Source: Alkalihalobacillus deserti
Lineage (GTDB): Bacteria > Bacillota > Bacilli > Bacillales > Bacillaceae_D
Length of the DNA: 64,000 bases
Direction: 5' to 3'
Assembly: GCF_020734105.1 (NCBI RefSeq)
Contig: NZ_JAJAFR010000006.1
Location: 186,001-250,000 of the forward strand
The notes beneath the pieces are model-generated. The model did not search any database. It had not been told where the DNA came from and saw nothing but the letters and a program-made list of their open reading frames with translations. Positions 18,227-28,203 of the stretch are shown here, one piece after another; position 1 is the first letter of the stretch; each line of letters opens with the position of its first letter. A program made the translations under genes and the position numbers.

Positions 18227-20383
18227 ATGACAAAGAATGAGCAAATCAGTTATCAAGCCGATCCAGATATAGAGGAAAAAGTAAATGAGCTTGCCGGCAG
18301 TGACAGGAAAGTTCGCGGTTGGATGGCTTTTCTTATTCTAGTGATGGCAATTGTCATGTCTTTGTATCATTTATATACGGCTGGTTTCGGTCTCTTGCCA
18401 GGGGTCGGAACTCGTACTCATATGATTATCCATTTAACATTTGGACTGGCGCTTGTGTTTTTAATTTTTCCAATTAAAAGAGGGTTAGGACAAACAAAAA
18501 TTGTTTGGTATGACTTTTTTATTGCGCTTATCGCGATTTTTGTAGGTTATTATTTATATTCAAACCAAACTTCAAACTCGATTTTAACAGGTCGGATGAC
18601 ACTAACGGATATGATTATTGGAATTGTGCTGCTTGCTCTTGTTTTAGAAGCAACGAGACGAGTTGTTGGAAAACCGTTAGTCATCATAAGTTCTCTTTTC
18701 ATTGCTTATTTCTTTTTGGGTCATTACTTAAATCCACCATTCAGACATACAAGAGCCGATTTCGAAAATTTTATTTATGAAATGACGTATACATCTTCTG
18801 GAATTTTTGGTACTCCACTATCGGTCTCCGCCGTTTATGTTTTCATTTTCATTTTATTTGGTGCCATTTTAGAAGCAACAGGTGCCGGGAAAATGTTTAT
18901 TGATTTAGCGTTAAGGGCATTTGGAAAATACAAAGGTGGACCTGCTAAAGCAGCGGTTGTTGCTTCTGGAATGTTAGGTTCGATTTCGGGAAGCTCGGTT
19001 GCCAATGCAGTTACAACAGGTACTTTTACAATTCCATTGATGAAAAAAGTTGGCTTTAAGCCACAAGTTGCTGGCGGGATCGAGGTAGCAGCATCTTCAA
19101 GCGGTCAGTTGTTACCACCAATTATGGGGGCGGCTGCTTTCTTAATGATAGAGTATACGCCTTATTCATATGGAGAGATTATTCGTTCTGCGGCCATACC
19201 AGCCATTTTAAGCTATATCGCTATTTTGTTTATGGTTCATTTTGAAGCATCGAAACATAATATTAAAGGACTACCAAAAGAAATGCTTGTATCAGCGCGG
19301 AAAACAATGATTCAACACGGGTATTTGATCTTGCCGATCATCATCCTCGTTTACTTTTTAGTAAAAGGAAATACCGTTCCCAATGCAGCATTCTTTTCGA
19401 TTGTCATCTTGCTAACACTCGCCGTCTTTACTCATCGCATGCGTGAGAAAATGGGCGTTGGCCTTTTAATTGCCGCTATCGTCGGCGGATTTGCTTATGG
19501 GATGCACTTTGTTTTAGATTGGAACATTGAAATAGCTGTGATGGTTGCGCTTGGTATTTTTGTCTCTCTTTTTGTAATCCTTTTGCAGAAGCAATTTAAA
19601 GTTGAAGCAGCTCCGATTCGTTTTGGAGTAAGAGAATTATTTTCAGGCTTTGAAATGGCAGCGCGTAACTCGCTAACGGTTGTCGTAGCGTGTGCGACTG
19701 CTGGGGTATTAATTGGAGTTATTAACCTTACTGGATTAACGGCGAAGTTGCCAATCATTATCGTTAATTTTGCTGGTGATAATTTGTACTTAGCACTCGT
19801 ATTTACATTAATTGCTTGTTTAATTTTAGGGTTAGGTTTACCGACAACAGCAACTTACGTTATTTTAGCAGCGATGGTTGCTCCAGCTCTTGTGCAAATG
19901 GGTGTCCCGATTATGGCAGCGCATCTTTTCGTTTTATATTACGGGATCTTAGCGGATGATACACCACCGATTAACCTACCAGCCTATGCGGTCTCAGGAA
20001 TAGCAAATTCTGAGCCGATCCGCACCGGAATTCAAGGCTTTAAGTTTGATTCAGGGGCATTGCTATTACCATTTGTATTTGCTACGAATACAGTCATCCT
20101 CTTGTTACCTGAAAACGCAGGCCTTTACAGTTGGCCGGTCGTGGCACAAAACATTTTTACGGCAGTACTTGGGATTATCGCGTTCGTGGTGTTTATCCAA
20201 AACTTCTTCCTTGTTAAATTACGTTTCTATGAACGTATTCTGGCTCTTGTAACAGCATTGGTATTTATCCATGGTTCATGGATGACTGATGTCGCTGGAA
20301 TGGTATTATTAGTTCTCTTAGTTGCGATTCAATTGCTACGTAAGAAAAAAGAGGATGTTCACGTACAACTATCAATCACATAA
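18227..20383 (+). CDS. TRAP transporter fused permease (TAXI type)
   Basis: 718 residues with about 18 membrane segments. The N-terminal third corresponds to the small DctQ subunit, and the remainder is the DctM-like permease with SGMLGSISGSSVANAVTTGTF, EVAASSSGQLLPPIMGAAAF and LGLGLPTTATYVI signatures. It uses an ion gradient to import the ligand bound by the TAXI protein. ATG 18227 is chosen because AAGGGG is nine bases before it. Gap of 36 bases from the DUF1850 gene. No regulator adjoins. Confidence 0.92.
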   Translation: MTKNEQISYQADPDIEEKVNELAGSDRKVRGWMAFLILVMAIVMSLYHLYTAGFGLLPGVGTRTHMIIHLTFGLALVFLIFPIKRGLGQTKIVWYDFFIALIAIFVGYYLYSNQTSNSILTGRMTLTDMIIGIVLLALVLEATRRVVGKPLVIISSLFIAYFFLGHYLNPPFRHTRADFENFIYEMTYTSSGIFGTPLSVSAVYVFIFILFGAILEATGAGKMFIDLALRAFGKYKGGPAKAAVVASGMLGSISGSSVANAVTTGTFTIPLMKKVGFKPQVAGGIEVAASSSGQLLPPIMGAAAFLMIEYTPYSYGEIIRSAAIPAILSYIAILFMVHFEASKHNIKGLPKEMLVSARKTMIQHGYLILPIIILVYFLVKGNTVPNAAFFSIVILLTLAVFTHRMREKMGVGLLIAAIVGGFAYGMHFVLDWNIEIAVMVALGIFVSLFVILLQKQFKVEAAPIRFGVRELFSGFEMAARNSLTVVVACATAGVLIGVINLTGLTAKLPIIIVNFAGDNLYLALVFTLIACLILGLGLPTTATYVILAAMVAPALVQMGVPIMAAHLFVLYYGILADDTPPINLPAYAVSGIANSEPIRTGIQGFKFDSGALLLPFVFATNTVILLLPENAGLYSWPVVAQNIFTAVLGIIAFVVFIQNFFLVKLRFYERILALVTALVFIHGSWMTDVAGMVLLVLLVAIQLLRKKKEDVHVQLSIT

Positions 20384-20430
20384 GCTAGATATTATATCAT
20401 AGGCAATCAATTTAATAGACAACTTGAATT

Positions 20431-20470
20431 AGGTGTTTAGATTTTAATGATCTAAATGCCTGTTTCTTTA
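20431..20470 (+). terminator. terminator of the TAXI-TRAP operon
   Basis: Stem AGGTGTTTAGAT / ATCTAAATGCCT, then GTTTCTTT. Confidence 0.7.
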
Positions 20471-20589
20471 TGTTAAAATGATTATTAGTATTAGAATGTG
20501 TTAGATAAGACTTTGGAATAATAAGGAACAGACCGAGTTAGTACCCTGTTCGTTGTGGTAATGCTCTTGTACCAAAACAAAGTTCCTAT

Positions 20590-20970
20590 TTGGATTAACA
20601 TGGATAAAGATAATAAAGTGAAATAAAAGACCCTCAATTTGATTATGCTAAAGAAGAAATGGGAGAATTTGGGGCAAAGGAAGGACTAAAACCTTTTAAA
20701 GCGAAAGGATTTATTCGGAAAAATAATAATCGATCAAAGTGATGAAGAAAATTCATTACAATGTAGAAAAGAAAATTCAGTTGATATACTAAAAATGAAA
20801 TTAGAGAAGAGTAAGGAGGAAACTACAAAATAGTTATCCAAATATGAAAGTACAAAAGAAGAAATAAATATGTTAAGCAGGTTAATTCAACAAAAGCAAG
20901 AAACTCTTGATGTACGAATAATGAGATTAAAGAGCTCAAAGACAGATGAAAAATATGATGCGAACTAATT
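20590..20970 (+). other. decayed coding sequence, unrecognised
   Basis: This 700-base gap before thyA contains several short, stop-broken stretches with protein-like composition. One, about 20629-20741, reads DPQFDYAKEEMGEFGAKEG and continues Lys/Phe-rich to a stop. Another, about 20868-20967, is a coiled-coil-like LSRLIQQKQETLDVRI. No start site or ribosome site fits either. Probably remains of one or two small genes in a degenerating region. Confidence 0.3.
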
Positions 20971-21088
20971 AACTAATTTAAATGAAAATGTAAAAAAACT
21001 TGATTTTATATTATAATGAATCTTTATATAAATTTAAGTGAATCTTAAGTGTGTTTAACTTGATTTTTTTAAAGATGGGGTGGATAAA

Positions 21089-22321
21089 TTGAAACATCAA
21101 GAATATGAATATCTTGATATGTGTCGTTATATTTTAGACAATGGTACGAAAAAAGATGATAGAACTGGAACGGGTACACAATCAATATTTGGGTATCAGA
21201 TGCGTTTTGATTTAAGTAAGGGTTTTCCCTTATTTACCACTAAGAGTGTTCCGTTTCAATTAGTAGCTAGTGAATTGTTATGGTTTATAAAAGGTGATAC
21301 AAACATCAGGTATCTACTTCAACATGGAAACAATATTTGGAACGAGTGGGCTTTTAAAAGATGGGTTGAAAGTGGTGAATATAACGGTCCTGATATGACT
21401 GGTTTTGGAATCCGCAGTCAACAAGACAAAGACTTTAATGAATTATATAAAGAACAGATGAAAAAGTTTAAGAAACTTATTCTTGAAGATGATAGATTTG
21501 CTAAGGAGTTCGGTGAACTTGGTCCAGTATATGGGAAACAGTGGAGGGATTGGGAAACAGCTCGTGGTGATACGATAGACCAATTAAAAAATGTTGTAGA
21601 GCAAATAAAATCTAACCCTGATAGTCGAAGACATTTAGTAGTAGCATATAATCCCGGTGAAGTCTCAAGTATGGCCCTTCCTCCATGTCATAGTTTGTTT
21701 CAATTCTATGTATCTAACGGAAAACTTAGTTGTCAATTATATCAGCGTTAAATTCCAGAGCGCCTTTACGGAGTAATTCGTATTGAAAAATTCCTCTAAT
21801 TCAGGGGAAGCCCAAACCGTATAGGACGGTGGGTAATCCTGAGCCAAGCCTTTTAGAAGGAAGGTGCAACGACCAGAACGTGATTGTTCGTAGAGTGCAA
21901 GCGATTGGCATTCGAAACGGGGAGCATCCAATTTGGATGATAATATGGTCTAATCTATATGGAAACATGTAGTAGCTCATAAAAGAGCAGGTTAAGTTTA
22001 GCGAACTTAATTGAATAAAATATATCTGGTGATGTTTTTATTGGAGTACCTTTTAATGTTGCAAGTTATTCTCTTTTAACTCATTTAATAGCATGGGAAT
22101 GTGGATTAGAGGTGGGAGAATTTATTCATACTTTTGGGGATGTTCATATTTATTTAAATCATATAGAGCAGATAAAAACTCAATTGAATCGTGAACCTCG
22201 TAATTTCCCAACACTAAAATTAAATCCAAATATAAATTCTCTTTTTGAATTTGAGATGGAAGACATAGAAATCGTGGATTATAATCCTCATCCAAAAATT
22301 AAAGGAACAATAGCTGTTTAG
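21089..22321 (+). CDS. thyA: thymidylate synthase, split by a group I intron
   Basis: Exon 1 is 21089-21748 (220 residues) and exon 2 is 22025-22321 (98 residues plus stop), giving 318 residues after removal of 276 bases. ThyA methylates dUMP to dTMP with methylene-tetrahydrofolate. Motifs: [22 protein letters not shown], the catalytic Cys in [28 protein letters not shown] across the intron, and THTFGD-like [13 protein letters not shown]. The insert around [20 protein letters not shown] is the extra loop of the Lactobacillus-type enzyme. Without splicing the protein stops at codon 221. TTG 21089 follows GGGGTGG; GTG 21080 is the alternative. Confidence 0.88.
21749..22024 (+). ncRNA. group I intron in thyA, no ORF
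   Basis: Conserved core elements are readable: P/Q pairing (CAGG near 21802 with CCTG in AATCCTGAGCC, 21835-21845), R (GCAACGACCAGA, 21867-21877) and S (TATGGTC, 21944-21950), with P7 formed by GACCA and TGGTC. P1 can form between exon GCGT ending at 21748 and the guide GCGC at 21761-21764, leaving the expected U-G pair at the cut. CCAGA just before the guide pairs with exon-2 TCTGG (P10), which fixes the 3' junction at 22024/22025. Three small stem-loops follow S. The last intron base is then A, not the near-invariant G. It inserts in the same conserved thyA stretch used by phage introns. Confidence 0.88.
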
Positions 22322-22326
22322 TGAAC

Positions 22327-22361
22327 TAAGGTTTAAGGGATGTGCCCCTTAAACCTTTTTA
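22327..22361 (+). terminator. terminator after thyA
   Basis: Stem GGTTTAAGGG / CCCTTAAACC with five T behind it. Confidence 0.8.
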
Positions 22362-22362
22362 T

Positions 22363-22521
22363 GTGCGCCAGGCATGCGCATATTCTCTAGGGTTCAAGTC
22401 CCCAATCTGTGAAGGCAGAGTTGCAGTTAGCATAAGATATGGTACCCCAGAATCTGAAGGAAGTCGGCGGTAAATCCCTGACTTGAGGAACACAAACTTA
22501 AAAAGGCTAGCTTAAGTTTGT
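22363..22521 (+). mobile_element. 5' fragment of a group II intron
   Basis: Starts GTGCG two bases after the T-run of the thyA terminator and continues with sequence resembling the domain I start of bacterial group II introns, such as CTCTAGGGTTCAAGTCCCC, GGCAGAGTTGCAGTTAGC and GGCGGTAAATCCCTGACTTG. No reverse transcriptase or domain V follows, so it is a truncated, immobile remnant. Recognition is from memory of the family. Confidence 0.6.
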
Positions 22522-22565
22522 ATCTCTTTACCCTTGATTTAACGAGAACCTGTTTTTTTTTTGAT

Positions 22566-22670
22566 CTAGTGGAGCAACTGTTTAATGATCAAGACGATCC
22601 CCGCCCATAGCGGAACACTTAAGACAGATCCCCACAATAACCCTTTAAATACATTACCCTCTTCTTCCAT
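22566..22670 (-). CDS. 34-residue single-span membrane protein
   Basis: Reads MEEEGNVFKGLLWGSVLSVP and then a hydrophobic helix ending IIKQLLH. An acidic head, one membrane segment with Gly/Trp/Pro and a basic tail make a convincing small protein. GAGGA lies nine bases before the ATG. Function unknown. It is the only well-supported gene between the group II fragment and 23200. Confidence 0.55.
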   Translation of the reverse strand: MEEEGNVFKGLLWGSVLSVPLWAGIVLIIKQLLH

Positions 22671-22843
22671 CTTAATCAGTCCTCGCAATCATTTTTTTAC
22701 AAGTATCGACTGAATTATTTTCAACTATACACGTCATTAAACGAGTGTTACTTAAAATATGACAACAAAGAATATTTGTGAATATAATCATACAAAATGA
22801 GGAAGAGTAAGGTTACGTTTTTAAAATCATTCTTTAAGTAAAA

Positions 22844-22969
22844 ATGCATTTTTGCTCATCCAAGCAAGATTATTTTACAAAATACCGAGATCATCAAGGT
22901 AGACAAATGAAAGTTTGTCCGAAATGTTTAGAATATGCCGAAAGAAGAGCGCTTACGAAGGTAATGTAG
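22844..22969 (+). CDS. 41-residue CxxC small protein, doubtful
   Basis: Reads MHFCSSKQDYFTKYRDHQGR, then QMKVCPKCLEYAERRALTK. The single Cys plus CPKC pair suggests a small zinc-binding protein or a fragment of one. There is no ribosome site, and a stop lies three codons upstream, so it may be a decayed gene. Confidence 0.3.
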   Translation: MHFCSSKQDYFTKYRDHQGRQMKVCPKCLEYAERRALTKVM

Positions 22970-23206
22970 TTTTCACTATAGATTAGTTCTGTTAATCGGT
23001 AAGGATGTTTACTAGCGTTAGCAAACAGCCTAGTTCTAATGGAATCAGTTAGGAGAACGAGTCGAATCCCGTAAATATCTAACAACTTACAAAGTAATAG
23101 CATATTTAATGTGAGATTTTCTCCCTTAATGCTTTCAATTATCCAGTTTTCAGATTATTATAATAACTAAGAGAAGGGACAAACATTAATTAAAGGAGTG
23201 ATTCAA

Positions 23207-23455
23207 ATGATGAAAGAACGTATGGGAAATTTCAAGGTGAAAAATTACTATTTAGCTGAAATTGAACATGTCGGAGATGAAATCAAATCTTGGAGTTGGG
23301 ATATTTATATTGCTGCGAATGATGAGAAAGAATACAAAGGAAAAGCAATGGCACCTGGAAAAGGGATAGAAGTGCCTTGGACATCACTTGGGGGACAAAA
23401 CTTACTGGAAGAAATGATGGCTTTATGTGAACAGCAAATGCCCAAGCATCCTTAA
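23207..23455 (+). CDS. 82-residue protein of unknown function, paralog A
   Basis: ATG 23207 with AAAGGAG eight bases before it. Core sequence: VKNYYLAEIEHVGDE, then SWSWDIYIAANDEKEYKGKA, PGKGIEVPWTSL and a C-terminal amphipathic helix LLEEMMALCEQQMPK. A second copy with the same core lies at 25980-26237. No signal peptide or membrane segment. I do not recognise the family. A hairpin terminator follows directly. Confidence 0.7.
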   Translation: MMKERMGNFKVKNYYLAEIEHVGDEIKSWSWDIYIAANDEKEYKGKAMAPGKGIEVPWTSLGGQNLLEEMMALCEQQMPKHP

Positions 23456-23470
23456 GGGGATGTTTTTTTC
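23444..23470 (+). terminator. terminator of paralog A
   Basis: GCATCC and GGATGT around TTAAGG, then seven T. The stop codon lies inside the hairpin. The next 1 kb (23471-24490) holds no gene, RNA or repeat I can support. Confidence 0.65.
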
Positions 23471-24497
23471 GCTAGACCAATATATCATCTCGTTTTAAGT
23501 GACTTTAAAACAAAACTTTAAAAAGTAGGATACCATTTCCACGGTTTGCTCCCCTCAATTCAATTAAATTTGTTTTCTTTTTCCCGAAATTTCAATTAGT
23601 AAAGCTGGATTTACAAAGCAAAAAAACTTTGTAAAAAATGGAAAAAGTTTTATCTTTATAAGTCCTTTGATTGTAAAGAGTCGTAGCATTTGGGTAAACT
23701 GATGCATTAAATCAAGTGAATTTTGTAATGTGTCTTAGTACTTGCATGTTAAACGTCGATATCGTTATTTGAAAATCTCCAATTAATGAAGAAAGCTTTT
23801 AAAAACATTTAGACCTTTAAGACGTATACTCAAATAATAACAAGTGTTCTAAAGGATTCTTTGCATTGTAAATCTACGAATAAACTCATTATAGTATCGG
23901 TAAAAGTAAAACTAATTTGGAGAAAGATTTAGGAAAGTTAGATAAACATAAAAGGGATAATGATGGTGGACAAAAAAATGTAAAATTTTCTTAGAGCCCC
24001 TAGCTTAAACTACTAGGATTAAATTCCCAAACAGGTGTCTAAAAAAGACGATAATAAAGGGAGTTAATAAAACTGGCCAACACTATACCTTTGTAACTTT
24101 TTTGGAAGTCAACTCGATGTCTTCGTGCAAATATCTAGTACTACAACGACAAGTATCAAAATGTTCTGTTACATAAACTCCTCCTTTTTCATGTAACTAA
24201 TCATAATGACCCCTTAAATAATCATATATGTTAAAAAGTGGAACATTTAATTAAAATGCTTTTTTGAACATGGGTCTCTATACAATTTTGTATTGTTAGT
24301 ACAATGTTTATGAAACACTCCTTTAAAAAGAGTGATAAAGAATATAGGGATTTAGACCGAATCTTGATAAAACCTTCAAGTTGAACCCTATTGCTGTAAA
24401 ATCTTGTTATACTTATATACAATAGGTCGTTTTACTAGGTAACAGGAAAGCATGATAAACAATAGAAACGTGCCTTTTTTGATAGAGGAGGAGTAGT

Positions 24498-25616
24498 ATG
24501 GCCGTTCAATATGAAGATATATTAGAAAATCTCTTATGGTTTTCTAGTAAATTAATTGGGGCTCGAACGCTTTTTGTTAGTCATATTGAAGAAACATTTA
24601 AAGTAATAAAAGTGTTCAATGAAGAAGGTTGCTACTTGAATGAAGGTATGGAGTTATCGAAAGACCATGCTATTTGAAGTCTTATTCCTTGTAACGGTCG
24701 GGAACCGTTAATTATACATGATACAAAAAAGGATGAGAGAGCTAACGTCTTTGATGCGATATATGAGGCTAATATTGGTTCTTATTTGGGCGTCCCTGTT
24801 TACCTACAAAATGGGAAAATGTATGGGACTGTTTGTGCAATTGATCCAGAACCATATGCGTTTACTCAAGATGAGATTGAAGTGATGGAGAGGCTTTCTT
24901 CTATTTTCGCGGTTATTTTAGAGAATGCTACTAATTCAAGTTGTAATACGGTTGATGATAAACTTATGAGGCTAGAAAAGTTAGCTTTGCTTGGACAGCT
25001 ATCAGCCGGATTGGCGCATGAACTTCGAAATCCGATGCAGTCTGTGAAAGGCTTTGTTCAGTTTTTGTTTGAAGATCAGGTGGATAATCATTTTCGTGAT
25101 ATCGTCTTAAGTGAAATTGATCAAATGGACAACTTGATTCATGATTTTCTATTGGTCACGCAGCCAACCGCTCCTAAGAAGGGTCATTATGATATAAATG
25201 AGGTTGTTTGTGAAACTGTTGAATTCATTCAAAGTAAGGCTGCACTTCATAATGTAGAGATGTCTGTTTCGGTTGACTCAGACAAGTTTGACGTGTACGT
25301 AGACCGAATTCAAATAAAACAGGTGATGATTAATATATTAAAAAATGCAATAGAGGCCGTAGAAGAAAGTGGAAAAGTTATGATTAACGTAAGCACCATA
25401 GGGAATAAAGAGGTTACTATTGAGGTGGTTGATAATGGCATAGGGATACCAATAGCTGTTATAGGTAGGTTAGGGGAACCGTTCTTTTCGACGAAAGAGG
25501 GTGGGACAGGCTTAGGATTGTCGATCTCTAAAAGAATCATTCAAGAGCATAAGGGAACGATCTCTTTTGAAAATAAAAAGGATGGAACGAAGGTTACGAT
25601 TACGTTACCTAAGTAA
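24498..25616 (+). pseudogene. GAF-domain sensor histidine kinase interrupted by UGA
   Basis: From ATG 24498 (behind GAGGAGGAG) a GAF domain runs to about residue 150 and a HisKA/HATPase kinase to residue 372. The kinase boxes are intact: H box GLAHELRNPMQSV, N box MINILKNAIEAVEE, G1 VDNGIGIP, G2 GGTGLGLSI. Codon 60 is TGA (24675-24677) where GAF relatives usually have a Cys in a ...CSLI stretch, consistent with TGC or TGT mutated to TGA. The C-terminal kinase resembles the Bacillus KinB/KinE sporulation kinases. Translation could restart inside, for example near TTG 24786, giving a shortened kinase. Confidence 0.8.
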
Positions 25617-25721
25617 AATAAATCAAGAGGCCCTTTGCCCTTTATCTATTAGAGGTAATGCATCTCTAATCATTAATTAAAAGTAGGGTTCAAAGCAGAG
25701 GGAGAAACTCCAAAATATCGT

Positions 25722-25764
25722 AAAAAGAGACATAAATCTCATAGATTTGTGTCTCTTTTTTTTT
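25722..25764 (+). terminator. terminator after the kinase
   Basis: Long stem AAAGAGACATAAATCT / AGATTTGTGTCTCTTT followed by a run of T. Confidence 0.85.
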
Positions 25765-25979
25765 TGAGATCAAGTAGTTTACCGCAAAAATTCTCCACGA
25801 CTAGCTGACATGTAACACACCTTTACGTGTGTAAAAAAAGTAAAGAAGGTTTAGCAAACTTTCCAAACATAATAATTTTTTCGACATAAACGTTTTCTTC
25901 TGTCGGTTATTGTCTGACGATTATTATAGGAAAATAACCCCTTCTTGCAGAATGATAAGTAAAAGGAGTGTTTTAATAA

Positions 25980-26237
25980 ATGGATAATATAAGGGAATTT
26001 CAAATCAAAAATCACTTTTTAGTAGAAATTGATAATGTCGGAAGTGCAGCCTCAACAAATAAATTGAGAACTTGGAGTTGGGATATTTATATCGCAGCCA
26101 ACGATCAAGAAGAGTATAGGGGAAAGGCTCTTGCTCCAGGCCAAGGGGTGGAAGTTCCATGGACCTCACTTGAGAAACAAGATTTATTGGCAGAAATGAT
26201 TGAGCATTGTGAAAAGTTGATGCCAAAGCAGCCCTGA
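25980..26237 (+). CDS. 85-residue protein of unknown function, paralog B
   Basis: Close relative of the protein at 23207: both share W-S-W-D-I-Y-I-A-A-N-D, then PG-G-EVPWTSL, then an acidic helix and a Met-Pro-Lys ending. This copy has a four-residue insert (AAST region) after the first strand. AAAGGAG precedes the start. Both copies have an upstream stretch containing ATTATTATA and their own terminators, so each is a one-gene unit. Function unknown. Confidence 0.7.
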   Translation: MDNIREFQIKNHFLVEIDNVGSAASTNKLRTWSWDIYIAANDQEEYRGKALAPGQGVEVPWTSLEKQDLLAEMIEHCEKLMPKQP

Positions 26238-26254
26238 AATGGGGGCTTTTAAAA
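26226..26254 (+). terminator. terminator of paralog B
   Basis: AGCCC and GGGGGCT around TGAAAT followed by TTT. Overlaps the stop codon, as for paralog A. Confidence 0.55.
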
Positions 26255-26445
26255 AAGGATTTGTTTCGAGATTCAAAGAGTTTTGAACGTATCTCGAGAA
26301 GGTTTTTTTTGATTGATAACTTTAGAAGGACAACGGCTCCGTACATTGGACTTAAGAACAAGACGGTATGCCGTTTTCTTATTGAAGCTAAGCATCTTTC
26401 TGAGTTGAATTAAGCATAAGTGACCCACGAGAGACACTGATCTCC

Positions 26446-26871
26446 TCACTGCAACACTTTTTCAAGTTCGGAAATTCCATAGACTTTAAGAGCTTCGATT
26501 TCCTCATCGGTAAAGCGTTCCTCCAGCATCGCAAGGATCTTCTCTTTGTCCACATCATCGATACCATTTTGAAGTTGTGAATAAAGACTAAGTAATTCTG
26601 TGAGGGTAAACTGATTAAGCACAGCTTCAACAGCTTCCTCTTTTGTGAATACTAATTCAGAATGTCCGTCGTGATTGTTAAAAGAGTTGGAAGTAGTTTC
26701 TTTTTCCGCTGCTTCTTTTTCAATGATTTTATTACTATTGCTAGTAGTGGCAATCTGTTCATGTTCAATCACTTTCGCTTGTTTTTGATCTGTGTTGTGG
26801 TAAAAGCCGATCAAACTTGGAATGGTCACACAAAGCAAGACAAATAGCACTCCGTACATAATGGGTCTCAT
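26446..26871 (-). CDS. membrane-anchored or exported protein of unknown function
   Basis: 141 residues from the ATG at 26871, with GGGAGG eight bases before it. One N-terminal hydrophobic helix (MRPIMYGVLFVLLCVTIPSL), a Ser/Thr/Glu-rich linker of about 60 residues, then a helical C-terminal domain (FTKEEAVEAVLNQFTLTELL to the end) that looks like a compact all-helical fold. No family recognised. It is divergent from galE, which starts 248 bases away. Confidence 0.65.
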   Translation of the reverse strand: MRPIMYGVLFVLLCVTIPSLIGFYHNTDQKQAKVIEHEQIATTSNSNKIIEKEAAEKETTSNSFNNHDGHSELVFTKEEAVEAVLNQFTLTELLSLYSQLQNGIDDVDKEKILAMLEERFTDEEIEALKVYGISELEKVLQ

Positions 26872-27118
26872 ACAAATAACCTCCCTACTATAACCCGGTT
26901 TTGAACATTCATGATTCTTAGCTCTACTTACACTCTCATTAGTAAAGAGTGTAGTCATTGAATAAGCATTCCAAACACAAAACATCTTCATGTTACTTTT
27001 AGAGTACAGTTGCTTACTTGGCTTATCTAAATATCCTATATAAAATGACAGCGATATGGTAAAATACGAAATATTAATAATTTGAATGAGAGAGTAAGAT
27101 ATTGAGGAGTGATTTAAG

Positions 27119-28126
27119 TTGATCCTTGTAACAGGCGGAGCAGGATACATTGGCAGTCATACATGTGTGGAACTTCTAGAAGCTGGGTATGAAATTGTAG
27201 TAGTGGACAACTTTTCTAATAGTAAAATAGAATCGATTAAACGAGTGAAAAAAATTACAGGGAAAGACTTTGCTTTTTATGAAGTTGATCTTTTGGATAA
27301 GGCAGCACTTGAACCTGTTTTTGTTGAAAATAAAATTGAAGCCGTTATTCATTTTGCAGGTCTTAAGGCAGTAGGTGAATCGGTTGCTATGCCATTACAA
27401 TATTATTATACAAATGTAACGGGTACTCTAGTTCTTAGTGAACTAATGCAGAAATACAACGTTAAAAAAATCGTGTTCAGTTCCTCGGCAACTGTTTATG
27501 GAATGCCTGAGCGTGTCCCAATTGTTGAAGATTTTCCTCTTAGTGCGACAAACCCATATGGTCGAACAAAGCTTATGATTGAAGAAATACTCCGTGACCT
27601 CTATGTTTCTGATCAAGAGTGGAGTATGGCTCTTTTACGCTATTTCAACCCGATTGGAGCACATATTAGTGGGATGATTGGCGAAGATCCAAACGGAATT
27701 CCTAATAACTTGATGCCTTTTATTACGCAAGTAGCTGTGGGAAAATTAGATGAGTTAAAAGTATTTGGTAATGATTATCCAACGGTAGATGGAACAGGTG
27801 TAAGAGATTACATTCATGTAGTTGATCTAGCAAAGGGGCATTTAAAGGCTCTCGAGAAAGTGATGAATTCAACAGGAGCGGATGCTTATAACCTTGGAAC
27901 TGGGAACGGTTATAGTGTCATCGAAATGGTTGAGGCGTTTGAAAAGGCATCTCAGCGTAGTGTTCCGTATCAACTTGTCGATCGTAGACCTGGGGATGTT
28001 GCCATATGTTATGCCGATCCATCAAAAGCAAAAGCTGTATTAGGCTGGGCAGCAACGAAAGGAATTGAAGAGATGTGTGCAGATTCCTGGAGATGGCAAA
28101 ACACCAACCCAAATGGGTATGAGTAA
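27119..28126 (+). CDS. galE: UDP-glucose 4-epimerase
   Basis: 335 residues, the usual GalE length. TTG start behind GAGGAG. N-terminal NAD-binding [11 protein letters not shown], the catalytic Ser in SSSATVYG (about residue 122) and the catalytic Tyr/Lys pair in YGRTK (about 147-151). Also [10 protein letters not shown] and [11 protein letters not shown], both characteristic. It interconverts UDP-glucose and UDP-galactose, for galactose use or wall polysaccharide. A plausible promoter is TTGGCT and TAAAAT at 27018-27046. Followed by a dispersed repeat. Confidence 0.93.
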   Translation: MILVTGGAGYIGSHTCVELLEAGYEIVVVDNFSNSKIESIKRVKKITGKDFAFYEVDLLDKAALEPVFVENKIEAVIHFAGLKAVGESVAMPLQYYYTNVTGTLVLSELMQKYNVKKIVFSSSATVYGMPERVPIVEDFPLSATNPYGRTKLMIEEILRDLYVSDQEWSMALLRYFNPIGAHISGMIGEDPNGIPNNLMPFITQVAVGKLDELKVFGNDYPTVDGTGVRDYIHVVDLAKGHLKALEKVMNSTGADAYNLGTGNGYSVIEMVEAFEKASQRSVPYQLVDRRPGDVAICYADPSKAKAVLGWAATKGIEEMCADSWRWQNTNPNGYE

Positions 28127-28203
28127 TCAAAATCCAAGTCATTTATTGTGTTTTAAACTAGAGGGAGGGAAGGTAGGTCTCCTTTTCCTAGACTTAGCAT
28201 TAA

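Noticed and set aside
24675..24677. Selenocysteine reading of the UGA in the kinase
   Set aside because: There is no sign of a selenoprotein family, and a bacterial SECIS-like stem right after the UGA is not evident; a mutation or error is simpler.
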